This document shows, one piece after another, positions 1-12,748 of a stretch of DNA of 64,000 nucleotides (positions are counted from its first letter, which is position 1; each line of letters opens with the position of its first letter). The DNA is from Sinonovacula constricta (lineage: Eukaryota; Mollusca; Bivalvia; Cardiida; Solecurtidae): assembly GCA_007844125.1 (NCBI GenBank), contig CM017567.1, forward strand, positions 41,006,527-41,070,526. The letters are read 5' to 3'. Under the pieces are notes generated by a model. That model searched no databases. It was not told where the DNA came from and saw only the letters and a list, made by a program, of their open reading frames with translations. Position numbers and translations under genes: made by a program.

Positions 1-1232
1 ATGTACAACTGTCAAAACATCACTCTGACACTCAGATTTGAACTTCTAACATGTAACCATCATGATTACCATAATTCACAGGTGAAACTTAACCAGAGGT
101 TGAGGTCAAAGACAAAGTAGCGGAGAGTCTGAGAAGTTGTTAATTCTAATATGTTAGTTATGATGCAAGTCCATATGGACAAAGACTTCATTATTGTCTT
201 AAAAAAAAACATACTTGCAGGTTGCATTTCCTCAAAAATCTTCAAGTCATGACATACATTGTTGTACATTAACTGCCAACAGTTTTGCACACCTTTTGGT
301 ACTTAATTGTAGGGTGAATGTGTTTTTGTTTTAGTAGACCTTGTTGCGAGTCTATGTGCTTAAATGGTTTTGTAATGATATAATGATTAATATTTTTCAG
401 AGTAAATCTTCTTTTTTCAAAGAGAAGAAAAACTTACTGTATTGCCCTGTTTCCATTTGCAACTGTTGTTGTTCCATTTCACTTTATATGGTTACAGTTT
501 TCTTCATCTGAAATGAAGAAAAACAAAAAGTTTTTTTTTTATAAATATTTTGGAGTTATTCCTCTTTAAGATGTTTTTGTTGTTGAAGAAGGTTTTTAAG
601 TCTTACTTTGTCCTTTTAGTAATTAATCACCCCAACTAATAACTATGGCAACACCTAGCCGGATAATGACTATTACTTAACTGCACACTGGTGATAAAAT
701 GTATTAAATTAAAGTTTACTTATACTCAAAGGAAAAATAAAACTTAATGCAAATGATTTCACTTTAAGACATTAGTCTCCAACAAATTAATTATGGATGA
801 CAAAGTTCAATGTTAAGGCATGTCCAAATGACATTCACAAATAATTAGCCGATCTAATACATCTATTTAAGCGGAAGAAGAGATTACAATCATAAATTAT
901 TGAAAGTTTTTTGAGAAATATTAAGTGTATGACTTAGTAATCAAAAAACATCTGAATAATATGTCAACATTATTGATAATTTGTATTAAATTGTAGGTGA
1001 ATGAAAAATCTTCTTGCTGGTTTCCTATTATTACGATGATATTGCTTTATGGTATGTATACACCGGAAACAAGTAGATAATAAAAATGTCAAAAAACATT
1101 CTGCAGTTATGATTTTCTACATAAAAAAGGAAGGACGAATCTTAACAAGAATATGAAAAGAACAACCTTAAATGGCAATTCTGCTCAAAATGGAAGCAGG
1201 GTAATTAAACATGGCAGCTCAACATCTTCAAT
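1..1232. other. AT-rich non-coding stretch
   Basis: No exon-like open frame with splice borders and no clear repeat were seen. The stretch is AT-rich with short homopolymers. Confidence 0.5.
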
Positions 1233-1500
1233 ATGAGCAATGGTGTTCAGAGAGCAAGAAGACCACACTTTTTTACCCCCAGTAGTAAGGACAAATGCCA
1301 GACAACTCGCACCAAACCAACTTGCGCCAGACAAAAGTCGCCTCAATACTGGACACCCGCTCCAAAAATATGAACAATGGTAGTCAGAGAGCAAGAAGAC
1401 CACACATTTCCCTCCCAGTAGTAAGGACAAATGCCAGACAACTCGCACCAAACCAACTTGCGCCAGGCAGAAGTCGCCCCAAATATTGGACAACTTGCTT
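1233..1500. repeat. Tandem duplication, about 137-bp unit (2 copies)
   Basis: Two adjacent copies start near 1233 and 1370. They share blocks such as AGAGCAAGAAGACCACAC and CAGACAACTCGCACCAAACC. Open frames across it run on both strands and look incidental. An inverted fragment lies at 1888-1968, so the unit belongs to a dispersed family. Confidence 0.75.
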
Positions 1501-1887
1501 CAAGAATACTCTGCATAAGCGGCAAGCATTGAAAGATTGTCGTTCGCACCTTGACTGTAGGAGTTGTAATCTGGCCATGATTTACGATCGCGATTTACGT
1601 AATCTATGTAGTCATATCCACTTTCTTATTTGTTTTATATTTCTTATAAACTTCATGTATTTTGTTTAAAATATGTATTTATAATTCTCTGCAATGAAAA
1701 AGAAAGCTGGAGGTGCTTTGTAAACATAAAATAAAGTAAATATATTTGTTCAAAACAAGTGTTCTCTTACTAACTTTGCCCTGTCCTTCCTGGAAAACAG
1801 AAAACAAAAGATACAAAAGAATCATAATTACACATAGCAAACAGTAAGTAACACCTCACCAGACAAATACCTCGAAGCATTATGTAT

Positions 1888-1968
1888 AGTGTATATGGGA
1901 CAAGCTGTCCAATATTGGTGTGACTTTTGGTTGGCACAAGTTTGTTTGGTGCGAGTTGTCCAGTCACT
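1888..1968 (-). repeat. Inverted fragment of the 137-bp repeat
   Basis: The reverse complement carries GACAACTCGCACCAAACAAA and a following AAAAGTCACACCAATATTGG, matching the core of the duplication at 1233-1500. It is a single partial copy in opposite orientation. Confidence 0.6.
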
Positions 1969-2763
1969 TTAGCCATGTTACTATGTGCAGACTAGTAAAG
2001 TTGTAGCTGTTGACACTGGTAACCTAAAGATATTCCTCTCAGCTATATATATAAATATAGTTTTTTACTTTGGATTTTTCTCTTTTTTATTCTTTATTAC
2101 TTGGTCTAGTGGAAAAAAATAGCTAGGTATAGTAACATTTAGTGCTGACAAGTGACTAGACTACTGTTACGCTATTATTACAGGTATTGCAATCAGAAAG
2201 GTTAATGTCAAGCCCCGATTTAAATGGTATCCTTGCTTTCACAATAGAATAATTTAAAGTACATGTGCATTGTCAATAAATGAAAATAATAAGTTAAGGA
2301 TATATTTTATATTTACCACAGAAAATTCAAAGGCGATTAACGAAAAAAAACCATCATTTTGTAAATTCACTGAGAGTTATTACCCTTGTAAAAACAAGTC
2401 AATTATGCGGATTCTACGGTGAAACCAGGAAGAGTAGTGTCGGAACACAACAATAAGGACACTTATAAATTAATAAATAAATTAATAAAAAACCCATTTT
2501 ATATTCATAGGTGTTTAAAGTGACAAATACTTTTTTGTATATGAGTTATAATTATATATTTTATTAACAGTGCTTATGTTGTTTTTTTTAAAAAAGTTGG
2601 AATTAACAACAATTTCTTTAGAGTACATTTTCACAAATAGAAAGTGATGCTGATGAAAACAACAACACAATTAAACCCATTAAATAGAAAAACAACAGTA
2701 AGCTAGAGAACAAACAAAACTAAAGCACACATCATTAAACAAATAAAATAATAGCAAAGGGAT
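1969..2763. other. Non-coding stretch
   Basis: AT-rich sequence with short A and T runs. No gene or recognisable repeat was seen. Confidence 0.5.
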
Positions 2764-2764
2764 T

Positions 2765-2820
<56 letters not shown>

Positions 2821-2925
2821 TCAATCAACCAACCAACCAACCAACAACCAACAAAATAAATAAATAAATAAATAAATAAATAAACAAACAAACAAACAAA
2901 CAAACAAATAAATAAATAAATAAAA
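2764..2925. repeat. Compound microsatellite (CTAA)n, (CCAA)n, (AAAT)n, (AAAC)n
   Basis: Uninterrupted tetranucleotide runs change from CTAA to CCAA to AAAT to AAAC and back to AAAT. The open frame over it on the minus strand is a translation of the repeat. Confidence 0.95.
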
Positions 2926-3115
2926 GGAGATTTGGGATATACAACGTAATTTAAACAGAAATATTCGAAAATATCCAATAAATAAACCAGACTCCGAGAA
3001 AACTGTTATACCATTCAAATGGAAACACTTAATTGCTTTAAATATATGTATTCTTTATAATATAGGAACCTCATCGTTAGGATAAGATTTCAAAAATTAT
3101 ATTGGCTGTTTCTGT

Positions 3116-3280
3116 TTTTTGGTATGTTTTATCGACCCAACAACAGTATTTCAACAATATTTCAAATATCTGCAGAAGGTTTTCACTTTAAGCAGATATA
3201 ATGCTGCCAACATTATGAATATATGTATATGCCACGAACACCGAGCATGATACCACACCCAGTCACATTATCCAACCATG
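3116..3280 (-). mobile_element. SINE fragment, second tRNA-SINE family (head missing)
   Basis: Matches the copies at 24634-24943 and 36370-36675 through blocks such as ACAGTATTTCA and ATACCACACCCAGTCACATT. The tRNA-like head expected at the high-coordinate end is absent, and a CAGGCGCGTAGCTGCC-type element end begins exactly there. The SINE is therefore probably interrupted by that insertion. Confidence 0.75.
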
Positions 3281-3365
3281 CAGGCGCGTAGCTGCCTGTA
3301 CGCAGAAAACGCAGTTGCGTACACATTAAACCAAGGAATGAAAACATAAAAACAGAAATCTGAAT
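3281..3365. mobile_element. Fragment of hAT-like miniature element
   Basis: Begins with CAGGCGCGTAGCTGCCTGTA and matches, as reverse complement, the terminal ~80 bp of the complete element at 5041-5419, including the GCGTACACA block. The other terminus was not found, so this is a truncated copy. Confidence 0.65.
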
Positions 3366-4189
3366 TAAATCTGCATTAAAATCGTACCGTAGTAGCGGTA
3401 AAGTGTATATTTATTGCGATCAACTAGTACCCCTCATTGTATCATGACAAATTATATAATTTTGCTAAATGGATGTACTATATTTACTGTCGCTCCGCTT
3501 ATTTGGAATGAAACAAGTATTAAACTTTCAGAACTTCTCAAATAATTTCGTCTCTGGATGATCACACCTTGATAGTACCTGATGGAGGGATATGTACAGA
3601 TTTGCTTTTTTTTTTATCGTTTACCAATATTTTTCCATGTTTTCCGTTTGATATACAATGGTTAGTGCATTTAACTGGCAGACAAAACACTTATACTTCT
3701 TGTTAAAAAGACGTACTTATCGCTCCGTCTTATATAGGCTCTGATATTTGATCAGCCATGGGGTTTATTCCGACAGATAACTCTTGACTAAATAATCGTT
3801 GATTTTCCTATTTCTTTAAATCACTTCGAGTTATTCCCCTTGAACCATTTGTCTGCTGCGATTTCTCAAATTTACTAAGGCTGAGTCTTCATTTTCTCAA
3901 CATCATGACATTCTGCTTGAAGACACTGTGATCAAAATACATCTGCATAAAAACAAAGGATTTAATTATTGTTTAAATAAATAGCGTGGATAAACTTTTA
4001 CATAAGTGGTCACAACCAGAAAATTGGCGCTTGGTTTTGGATAGCTTCTCTGTTGGAAATAAAGATATAGATCATGATTTAATGCAATTCTTGTTTTAAC
4101 ATTCAACTGTCAGAAACATTTTACATAAAGTCTAGTTATATCTGAATATCAGCACCTCTCCAGAAACACCACGTGCGATCTAGAAACAC
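3366..4189. other. Non-coding stretch
   Basis: No exon or recognised repeat was seen. Only short homopolymer runs stand out. Confidence 0.45.
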
Positions 4190-4449
4190 TCGTGGCCGAG
4201 CGGTTAGAGTCGCTGACTTGTAACTACTCACCACCTCACCGCGTGGGTTCGAGTCCCGATCGGCGCGAGAACTTTCATGTTGGGAGGTTTTCTAGCTAAC
4301 CTGCGGTGTGCCGGTGGTTCAATCCAGACGTAAGTCAATCCAGACCTAAGTCTGGATTCTTAATTCTTCCTCCACCGATAAATAGCTGGATGTCGCCAAT
4401 ATGACCATAATTATGTCGATGCGATGTAACAAAAAAAAAAAAAAAAAAA
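4190..4449 (+). mobile_element. SINE with tRNA-Ser/Leu-like head
   Basis: The head carries a Pol III A box (GTGGCCGAGCGGTTAGAGT) and B box (GGGTTCGAGTCCC). The gap between them fits a class II tRNA with a long variable arm. A family-specific body follows, with a short internal duplication of TCCAGAC-TAAGTC, and the element ends in a poly-A tail at about 4431-4449. There is no matching acceptor stem, so it is a retroposon rather than a tRNA gene. Confidence 0.85.
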
Positions 4450-4484
4450 TATTCTCTTTTTTTTTTTTTGTTCAAGCATCAGGC

Positions 4485-4956
4485 TTAAAAGTGATATCCG
4501 AAGTTTATCTATATCTTATACATGCAACAACTTATCTGACTCCTTTCTGAGAAAAGTATGCATAATTGCTGCATAAACTTAAGTTCTTGTTACAACAATT
4601 CAATTGTTAGTACAAGACAGCACAAATCAAGAAATATATCACTTGAAATGTCCATTATTTCCAAAATCTATAAATAAGTACGATGGGGATTTTTAGATAA
4701 AAATAGATCTATACCGGCATCAAAGTTACTTACCTGGATGTTCGTGTAGCATGTTTTTTTAGTTTAAACATAACTGTTTAACGTGGATTTGATAGAAAAT
4801 ACATTTTCGTGAGGACATGTTGAGTTTTTTGCTTTACTTTTCACGTGGATGTAGGGCAGCAATGAAAAGCATTTAGCTGGATTTTTTTCATTTATCAAAA
4901 GTTTATTTCGCTGCATGAGCGAAAGAAAATGGTCTAAATTTTCGGATACCACCTTG
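4485..4956 (-). mobile_element. TTAA-type MITE, copy A
   Basis: The left end TTAAAAGTGATATCCGAAG and right end TTCGGATACCACCTTG are diverged versions of the inverted terminal repeats seen in the other copies. Internal blocks such as TGTCCATTATTTCCAAA match the copy at 49038-49555. It has no coding capacity. Confidence 0.75.
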
Positions 4957-5040
4957 TACACAATCCAGGAATTTGGTTATGATTCACTGAGGGATTATTA
5001 AATAAATTACATATCTAGAACTATCACTTTAGGTGATTAA

Positions 5041-5419
5041 CAGGGGCGTAGCTAGGCACGAATATGGTGTGTACGCATGGACGCTAGGAGGTTCGGGGGG
5101 AATGTTTCCCGGAAAATTTTGCGTTTCTAGATCGTGCGTGGGGGCTTCTGGCGGGAGGGCGGGGGTGAGGTCGGTATCAACATATAATTAGATTTTAAGC
5201 TATATTTTATTTTACAGACGTTTAAATATTAAATATTGTTTTATTTTAATTATGATATACTTCTTTATTTTCAACAGAGTTGCGACTTAACGCGTAATGT
5301 TTCTGGTTAAGACCATTCATATACAAAATATATTGTAGATTTGATCTTTCTATGTTTTCATTCTTTGGGGTCATTGTGTACGCAGCTGCGTATTCTGCGT
5401 ACAGGCAGCTACGCGCCTG
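5041..5419. mobile_element. hAT-like nonautonomous element (~380 bp)
   Basis: Starts CAGGGGCGTAGCTAGGC and ends in the inverted form GGCAGCTACGCGCCTG. TGATTAA occurs directly on both sides (5034-5040 and 5418-5424), consistent with a near-8-bp target duplication. CAG...CTG ends and an 8-bp duplication are typical of the hAT superfamily. No transposase is present. An inverted fragment lies at 3281-3365. Confidence 0.7.
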
Positions 5420-5516
5420 ATTAATATCCCACACATGGATGCTTGATACTGGAACTGGTGAGCTGAGAAACAAAAATGGCATACGGTAACACATGAAACA
5501 TAGACACACGTAATAG

Positions 5517-6150
5517 CGACCTTGACCCCATTCGCCCCATTTTAAATACCAAACATCGAATTCTCAGAAGCTAACTATACAGCAAGTTTCATAAAAATAT
5601 CTCATTTATAACTAAAGTTATCGACCAGAAACCGTTTGTCTATTTTCAGTAACATTGAGCTTGACCACAATGGCTTCACTTTCAACCCTTCAATTGTCCT
5701 CTTCATAGAAGCTACCTTTGCAGCAAAGGCAATCACAATATCTCATTCCTAACTTAAGTTATTGAGAGGATTTTTTTCTATTTTTAGTAACAGTGACCTT
5801 GACATTGACCCCACCAGCCCCAATGTCGAACTTGACATGTATCTTGTGATGTTACACAGGTTTACCAAAAATTGTTTAAATCTGTTAAGCCTTTTATGAG
5901 ATATCGTCCGAAAAGCATTTTTCTATTTTTTAGTAACAGTGACCTTGACATTGACCTCACCAGCCCCAAAGTCGTACTTGACCTGTATCTTATGATGTTA
6001 CACATTTGTATTAAAAATGTTTAAATCTGTCGAGCCTTTCATGAATTATCGTCTTGAAACCATGAAAACAGACCGACCGACAGACAGACAAGCTCACTCC
6101 TATATACCCCTCTCAAACTTCGTTTGTGTGGGGAGGGGGGAGGGGGAGTA
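5517..6150. repeat. Dispersed repeat with ~140-bp internal units (TGACCTTGACATTGACC)
   Basis: Three related units are aligned on AGTAACA near 5649, 5786 and 5931. Each is followed by a GACCTTGACATTGACC-type block and a Phe-rich/ATATCG-type spacer. The right flank contains GACCGACCGACAGACAGACA and a G-rich tail. The units are similar but diverged. Class of mobile element undetermined. Confidence 0.65.
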
Positions 6151-6414
6151 TAATAAGTCCCTACAAACCTCAATAGTCTTAGTAATTGTTCTTTCTAATT
6201 AATCATACTTTTGTGTGTTACTTTCATAATTATGTCAGGAAGACGTGACAATAAACTGAAATGAGATCTTATCTCTTCTTGTCACATTAACTGCTACACT
6301 TGTTTTCATGAAAAGCCCACCAAAACGGCGTCTTATCTCCTATCCCTCTACATTTGTATGTAACCGATCCAAATCTTATATTTTAAATACAAAGCTCAAC
6401 GGTAACATGAAAAA

Positions 6415-6545
6415 CCGCCAGAAACCCAATCAGCAAATAGTGCAGATATTGATCTGCCAGCCTCAGTTGGAAGCTGATCGAGATCTACAGTGTTTTACGT
6501 TATCTTGTTTAATATCAACTAGCGGGCTTAGAGTTATGGGCTTCT
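6415..6545. repeat. Weak dispersed repeat copy
   Basis: Shares AATCAGCAAATAGTGCAGAT and a following GATCTACA block with 33800-33905, and a shorter part with 41665-41760. The similarity is degenerate and the ends are not defined. Confidence 0.4.
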
Positions 6546-6983
6546 CAGATCAGCGGAATGTTTGAACCGATGTCAAATGCCTGTCAAGCACATGGACTTG
6601 GGCCAGTCAGCTAGTTGATTGTTATTATTCTTGTCATTAAAGGGACCATACAGTTAGTTTAAGCATACTTTTGCTAATGGGTTTTACAAGATATCACATA
6701 CAACTTATAATACAAAAGAAATGGAATTGTAACGAAAGTTTTTATGTCCATTAAAATTGACAATAATTGGAAATCAAGGCAGGCAGGTAGGCAGGTGTAT
6801 ACTTCTTTATACACAAATAGTGATTATTAACAAAGAAAAGAAAATATTATAAAACTGTCCAATCATCTTTATACACTGTCTATTTCTTATAAAGGAAACG
6901 TGGTTTCATATATTAAACCTAAATTTTGTACACTGTCTTACATTGTGCTCTGTCTTATGACTCGGTTCCAGGTGAGTGCAAAT

Positions 6984-7135
6984 TGGTAGTGGTATATCTC
7001 CCTTGCTTACACTTAAGCAAATATAAGGGTAGTCACGCAACTAACTGATCAAGTGTCAGGAAACTGTGAATGGGTTTGTAACACAATGAAAGCAGCACTT
7101 TATCAGTTTTTAGTGTACACCGTCTCCAAATATTT
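6984..7135 (+). mobile_element. SINE fragment, second tRNA-SINE family
   Basis: Contains GGTAGTGGTATATCTCCCTT, then the AGCAAATATAAGGGTAGT and CAGCACTTTATC blocks seen in reverse at 24634-24943. The head is absent. A trinucleotide repeat follows directly. Confidence 0.7.
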
Positions 7136-7169
7136 GAAAAAATGTTAGAAGGACGGCTTCCCTTGCACA

Positions 7170-7198
7170 ACAATAACAACAACAAGGATAATAATAAT

Positions 7199-7277
<79 letters not shown>

Positions 7278-7465
7278 TAGTAATATTAGTAATAATAATA
7301 ATAATAATTAATAATAATAAACAATAATAATGATAATAGTAATAATTATACTAATAATGATAATAAAAGTAATGATAATAAAAAGAAGAAGAAGAAGAAG
7401 AAGAAGGAGGAGAAGAAGAAGAAGAAGAAGAAGAAGAAAAAGAAGAAGAAGAAGAAGAAGAGTAA
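7170..7465. repeat. Compound (AAT)n and (AAG)n microsatellite
   Basis: AAT repeats run to about 7370 with small interruptions. AAG repeats continue to about 7462. Poly-Asn and poly-Arg open frames here are translations of the repeat, not genes. Confidence 0.95.
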
Positions 7466-7851
7466 TAAATAATAAGAAGAACTTTACACATAAAACTCAC
7501 AAGCACACATCGGGTATGCTAAAATAATCGCCAAGTACCCCTTTAATGGAAGGTCAGGCTTCAATCATTGATTATTAAGGGTATGTCAGAACTGCAATGG
7601 GTCGAAAACTCGTAATTCCATTGTTCTATTCCATTGTCACAACGGTCCCCGAAAATTAAACTGCAATCGACAATAAATACACAGCAAATATTTGGTTGCT
7701 TATTTAATTCTCCAAACAGTAAATATAGTGACTTACATGTTGTTGCTGCTCCTGTTGCTTTAGTTATTTTGTCGTTTTAATGATGGTGATGGGGGATGGT
7801 ACGATGATGAGAAGGACGTGGAGAAGTAGGAGAAAGCGAAAGAAAAATATG
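7466..7851. other. Non-coding stretch
   Basis: No feature was seen between the two microsatellites. Confidence 0.45.
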
Positions 7852-7869
7852 ATGATGATGATAGTAGTA

Positions 7870-7919
<50 letters not shown>

Positions 7920-7926
7920 AGTGGTA

Positions 7927-7990
<64 letters not shown>
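7852..7990. repeat. (ATG)n microsatellite
   Basis: About 45 ATG units, interrupted by ATAGTAGTA near 7860 and ATAGTGGTA near 7918. The poly-Met, poly-His and poly-Ser frames are repeat translations. Confidence 0.95.
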
Positions 7991-7992
<2 letters not shown>

Positions 7993-8701
7993 CAAAAGAC
8001 AAGTGCATGTGTGAGATCCTATGTCGGACAAACCCATTACACTTCTGTATTTGATCAGAATTTAAACCCCTGCAGTTGGCATCCTCAATGTAGATTATCG
8101 TATTCATTGTTAATATCAATAAATCTGTCATTAACATGCTACATATGTTAAGACAGCCCCTTAAGAAGGGCGTTTATAAAATGTAACATTCCATTTGTTC
8201 CAGTCGTGCTGTAAAAGGTGTAATGCACCTCCATTAACTCATTGCACCTCGTAATCACAATGTACTGACATTTGGTCATGATTTAATGTCAAATCATTTA
8301 CCACAAAACTTAACCTTTCCGATATATCTTGATATAGATGTAGATAAATATAACAACACATGAACCTATGATATGTCTTAAACCTATCAGAAATGGGGAA
8401 AAACATAATAAAAGTCTGTATTTGCAAAATCTAGAATATCTTTTGTGATGTTTGTAAAAAGAGAGAGAAATACAATAATTTATCAAGTTGTTGCACCTTG
8501 TAAACTCTGTTAAATAGCTCGGTCCAAAGATAAGCTTGATCATCCATGGAATAGTTGTTTAGACTTTGGATTCCGGTTCAGGAATAAAATTAATAAAGGT
8601 TAATGTGTTAATTGCAACACTTACCGGTAAGCCATGTTTTTGACATGTTTATTATAATATTCATTGATTCGATACATACACCTGTCGATAAAGTTGAGAT
8701 T

Positions 8702-8702
<1 letters not shown>
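7991..8702. other. Non-coding stretch
   Basis: No supported exon or repeat was seen. Several short open frames on the minus strand lack splice signals and similarity to anything I recognise. Confidence 0.45.
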
Positions 8703-8734
<32 letters not shown>

Positions 8735-8976
8735 TTGTTTTGTTGTTGTTTGTTGCATCGCACCGACTCAATTCGCATATTATGGTCATATTGGTGACGT
8801 TACTGGTTGAGGAAGTCCTCAGACTTTTGCCTGGGTAGAACCACCGGCGCATCGCTGGTTAGCTGGAAAACCTCCCTACATGAAAATTCTCTCCCCGACC
8901 GGTACTCAAACTCACGCGGTGAGAGGCTGAGGAGTTAAAGTCAGCGACTCTAACCGCTCGGCCACGGGCCGCCCCT
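8703..8976 (-). mobile_element. SINE with tRNA-Ser/Leu-like head
   Basis: Read on the minus strand it begins with GGGGCGGCCCGTGGCCGAGC and carries a B box after a long variable arm. The body resembles 38309-38559, and the element ends in a (CAA)n-type tail, seen here as (TTG)n at 8703-8755. Confidence 0.85.
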
Positions 8977-9149
8977 GTTGAGATTATGCAAAAACATCCA
9001 TGAACGATCGTGTTTGTAATAGAAGATATTATGATTATCCAGTAACTTGTTTCTTTTCAAGAACATACACGAAAGTTTTTGTAACGAATTAACGTTAAAC
9101 AGAACTGAACTAATTCTTCACCTTGAAATATTTTTTTATGCATAAAATA

Positions 9150-9300
9150 ATATAAGATATGTGTAACGCAGGCCGGCGTTCCCCAACGGTCACCCATCCG
9201 TACACCGGCCGCGGTAACCGTTGCTTAACCGCGCAAAAAGGGAAGCTGCTTAAAGGCATCTCGAAAGGAATGTGGTATCCCACTGAGCCAGGCCCCCACA
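9150..9300 (-). mobile_element. Repeat with 5S-rRNA-like segment, copy 1
   Basis: On the minus strand, GCGGTTAAGCAACGGTTACC is followed by GGATGGGTGACCGTTGGG. This resembles the order GTTAAGCAACG...GGATGGGTGACCGCCTGGG in the 3' half of eukaryotic 5S rRNA. It is preceded by a tRNA-like block, GCCTGGCTCAGTGGG. A related segment occurs at 21056-21205. A full 5S gene is not present. It may be a 5S-derived (SINE3-like) or chimeric SINE. Confidence 0.55.
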
Positions 9301-9330
9301 TGCTATGACCAGACCTGCTAATTGCTGGTC

Positions 9331-10062
<732 letters not shown>

Positions 10063-10124
10063 ATGTTCAACCCCCATACATACACTTGGATCTTGAACAA
10101 TACCTGTGTGACAGACACATCGTT

Positions 10125-10290
10125 ACAGACTGTGGCAGCCTGGCTTATCAGAAAACAGATGCCCTCACATGCTGGGTGGGGCAATAAATGGGGGGGTCAC
10201 TTATATAAGGCTTTTGAGATGCCTTTAAACCGCGTCACTAAAGAGTTAACCCTGCAGCGAGGCTGGTTTGAAGCCCTTAAATTTCTACCT
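10125..10290 (-). repeat. Repeat related to the 5S-like family, copy 2 (5' part)
   Basis: On the minus strand it shares TTCAAACCAGCC, GGGTTAACTCTTTAG and GACGCGGTTTAAAGGCATC with 21056-21205 and partly with 9150-9300. The 5S-like half is missing, so this is the front part of the element or a related subfamily. Confidence 0.5.
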
Positions 10291-10959
10291 CTGCGTTACA
10301 AAAGTATACAGCACAGTTATTGGAGAGTGACTTTTGTATATCTGTTTTACAATGCAATCAAAAAAATATTGTTTTATTATAAATTTAATTAAACACAACC
10401 AGTAAACTACTGCACTTAACCCGAATGATTATAAATTTGTTTGGGCTATTAATGTCCGAATCAGCTTCTATAAAAAGCCATTAAAGATCGTGTTTGTTAA
10501 ATATGAGATTCATTTTATAATGTTCCGAAAATAGGAAAGTTGCCGCACTTTGTAAAATTTGCGCTGACATTATATTGTCAATCTGATCACCTCGGCCTTT
10601 ATGCTATGCAAGAGACCTCTGACATAATAAGGCGCCATCTTGGATCTACTTTGTGTGTCTTAGTTTTAATACTGGGTATTTAATGTTGACTTTTCAATTT
10701 TCCGTAAATCATATAGATTGTATTGATAAAAAAAATCGTTGTTATTGCAAGATATACTCAACTAAATGATACATATATAATTTGTTACTTTCTCGCGAAC
10801 GGACACTGTTTCATAACTCAGGCGACGCACTTTGGTGTATTCTAGAGCTATGTACGAGGTGTATTTTACGAACCATACGGAAATACCCGAAGTTTTACGA
10901 TTGATTATATTGTGTATTGTATAATGCATTTACTACACATATTTATCTTATATTTTAAG
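10291..10959. other. Non-coding stretch
   Basis: No gene or repeat was recognised. Confidence 0.45.
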
Positions 10960-11176
10960 CACAAATCTCTATCGTGCATTTTTATTTTGAAAGAATGAAC
11001 ATTTACTGTGTTTTTCCCCACAATTTGTACAGTCTAACAATCGAGGTAGTCTTCAATATCGCTTTTTTATTTAAACTAGACAATATGGACTAGAAACTAT
11101 GTCCAAATTCCCTAAAACAAGGCCAGGTTTTATCAACTGTATTTGATATAGACAAACATTCGGATTCCAACTTTAA
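10960..11176 (+). mobile_element. TTAA-type MITE, copy B (fragment)
   Basis: Matches the right half of copies at 44654-45095 and 34944-35455, with AATCTCTATCG and GATATAGACAAAC blocks. It ends in ATTCGGATTCCAACTTTAA, a diverged terminal repeat. The left end is not found. Confidence 0.6.
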
Positions 11177-12473
11177 AAGCATGTAATATACAGGCCTATT
11201 AATTTGGTTGTGAAGCCATTAAAAGAAAAACTGCATTACTTTTTAAAATGAATCCGGATTCTATTACAAACGATATATATAATTTTCTTTGTTTGAGGCC
11301 TAAATAGGAGAAATGCATTTGCCCTTGTTTAAATTAAAGTAACCACCAGGTGGCAGTTTCAAATTTTCGCGCGAGATTTTCGTGCTGTATATCGCGAGTC
11401 ATTCAGATTTGGGTCTTTGAAGTGTACACACCGATTTTTTTATATGCATAAAATCTGTTCAGCTTATTGCGGATGATTTTAAATGTTGGTAAAATGTTTT
11501 GTGACTGACGTTGTCATGACATGTGCAGGTATTTCTTTCAGGTGTTCGTATTGTAGACTTCATCAGTGATATATAGAAAAAAAAACTTTGGTAAGAATGG
11601 CATAGTTTGTAGAATTAATTCGGTATACCCAAGTGCTATCCGAGCGATTTTCCAAATTAAATTTTCGTGTTTTATTGGATTCTTTATTAATATTTATATT
11701 AAATCGGAGTTTTTGTTTTATGCTTTATTACAGTTTGGAAATGGTAATCATGGGATATTTTTTTCTATAAAAATAATGACAAATCATATATTTTTAAACG
11801 GATTTCACATAAGTTCCAAAAACATTGATTTTATTTAAATTTGACCAATGATATAAATCATTGTTCCCATTTGTGTCATTGTCTATACATTGACAGCATT
11901 GTATTAAAAGTCTACCAGACAAAACATTTTTCTACCGTTTTGAAATATGACACTAAAAGTGGGATAGTCGTTCTTTTGTGTTATTACTCCTATTTCATTG
12001 TTACTCACGTTCGAGGTGGGTCGAAATTTCAATTTTTTGAAGATAAGGATAATTTACAGCAGGTGTCGGTAAGTTTACGTACGCTTATATTAGTTATTGT
12101 CTATTGCGGACGAACAAATGATCGCGCAGTAAGACATTTCAGCAAATTATCGCTCATGATCATCTCACTGAGAGCAATATAAGACTTATCAATCGGCGTG
12201 GACAGTTCAGGTAACTGGTTAAAGCCGACTAACTCTTGAAACCGGCTGATGCCATATAGGTGACACGCGCCTTGCTCAGTAAGTCTATGTTATCAAAATA
12301 GTTAGAACACAACGAAAACACCTTTTACACATCAAACTAAATCTTCTGAACAGTTGAAATTATTAGTGCATACACGGAATCATGACATAAGAACATACGG
12401 TTAACATGACATCGTTATGTAATACACTTTTCTTGATATGGATTGGTATATAATAAAGGGCTCCTTTTGTATT
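11177..12473. other. Non-coding stretch
   Basis: Two plus-strand open frames of about 90-113 codons (11566-11838, 11841-12182) run through AT-rich sequence. They show no domain, splice pattern or codon bias that I recognise. They are not called as genes. Confidence 0.45.
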
Positions 12474-12748
12474 TGTTTGTTTATTGGGTTTATCGTCCCA
12501 CCAACAGTATTTCAGTGATCTAGAGACGTGTCCAATTGAAGCAGATATAGCGCTGCCTTCACTGTATATAGCATGCCGTGAACACCTGGCATGATACCAA
12601 ACCCAGTCACATTATCCTGACGACGGGCCAACCAGTCGTGGAATTACCCTTATATTTGCTTGAGCGTTACCAAGGGAGCTACACCACTACCATTTTTTGC
12701 GACTTTGGTATGTCGCGGCCAGGGATCGAACCCGGGGCCTCCCGGTTC
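12474..12748 (-). mobile_element. SINE, second tRNA-SINE family
   Basis: The low-coordinate end is TGTTTGTTTATTGGGTTTAT and the body has CACCTGGCATGATACCA. Near the high-coordinate end the minus strand reads GGCCCCGGGTTCGATCCC, a Pol III B box. The A box at the extreme 5' end is replaced by unrelated sequence, so the head is truncated. Confidence 0.85.

Noticed and set aside
4190..4270. Possible tRNA-Ser/Leu gene
   Set aside because: A and B boxes are present but the acceptor stem does not pair, and the same body and tail follow in several copies, so it is a SINE.
7760..8151. Poly-Ser, poly-His and poly-Met open frames
   Set aside because: They translate an (ATG)n microsatellite in different frames on both strands.
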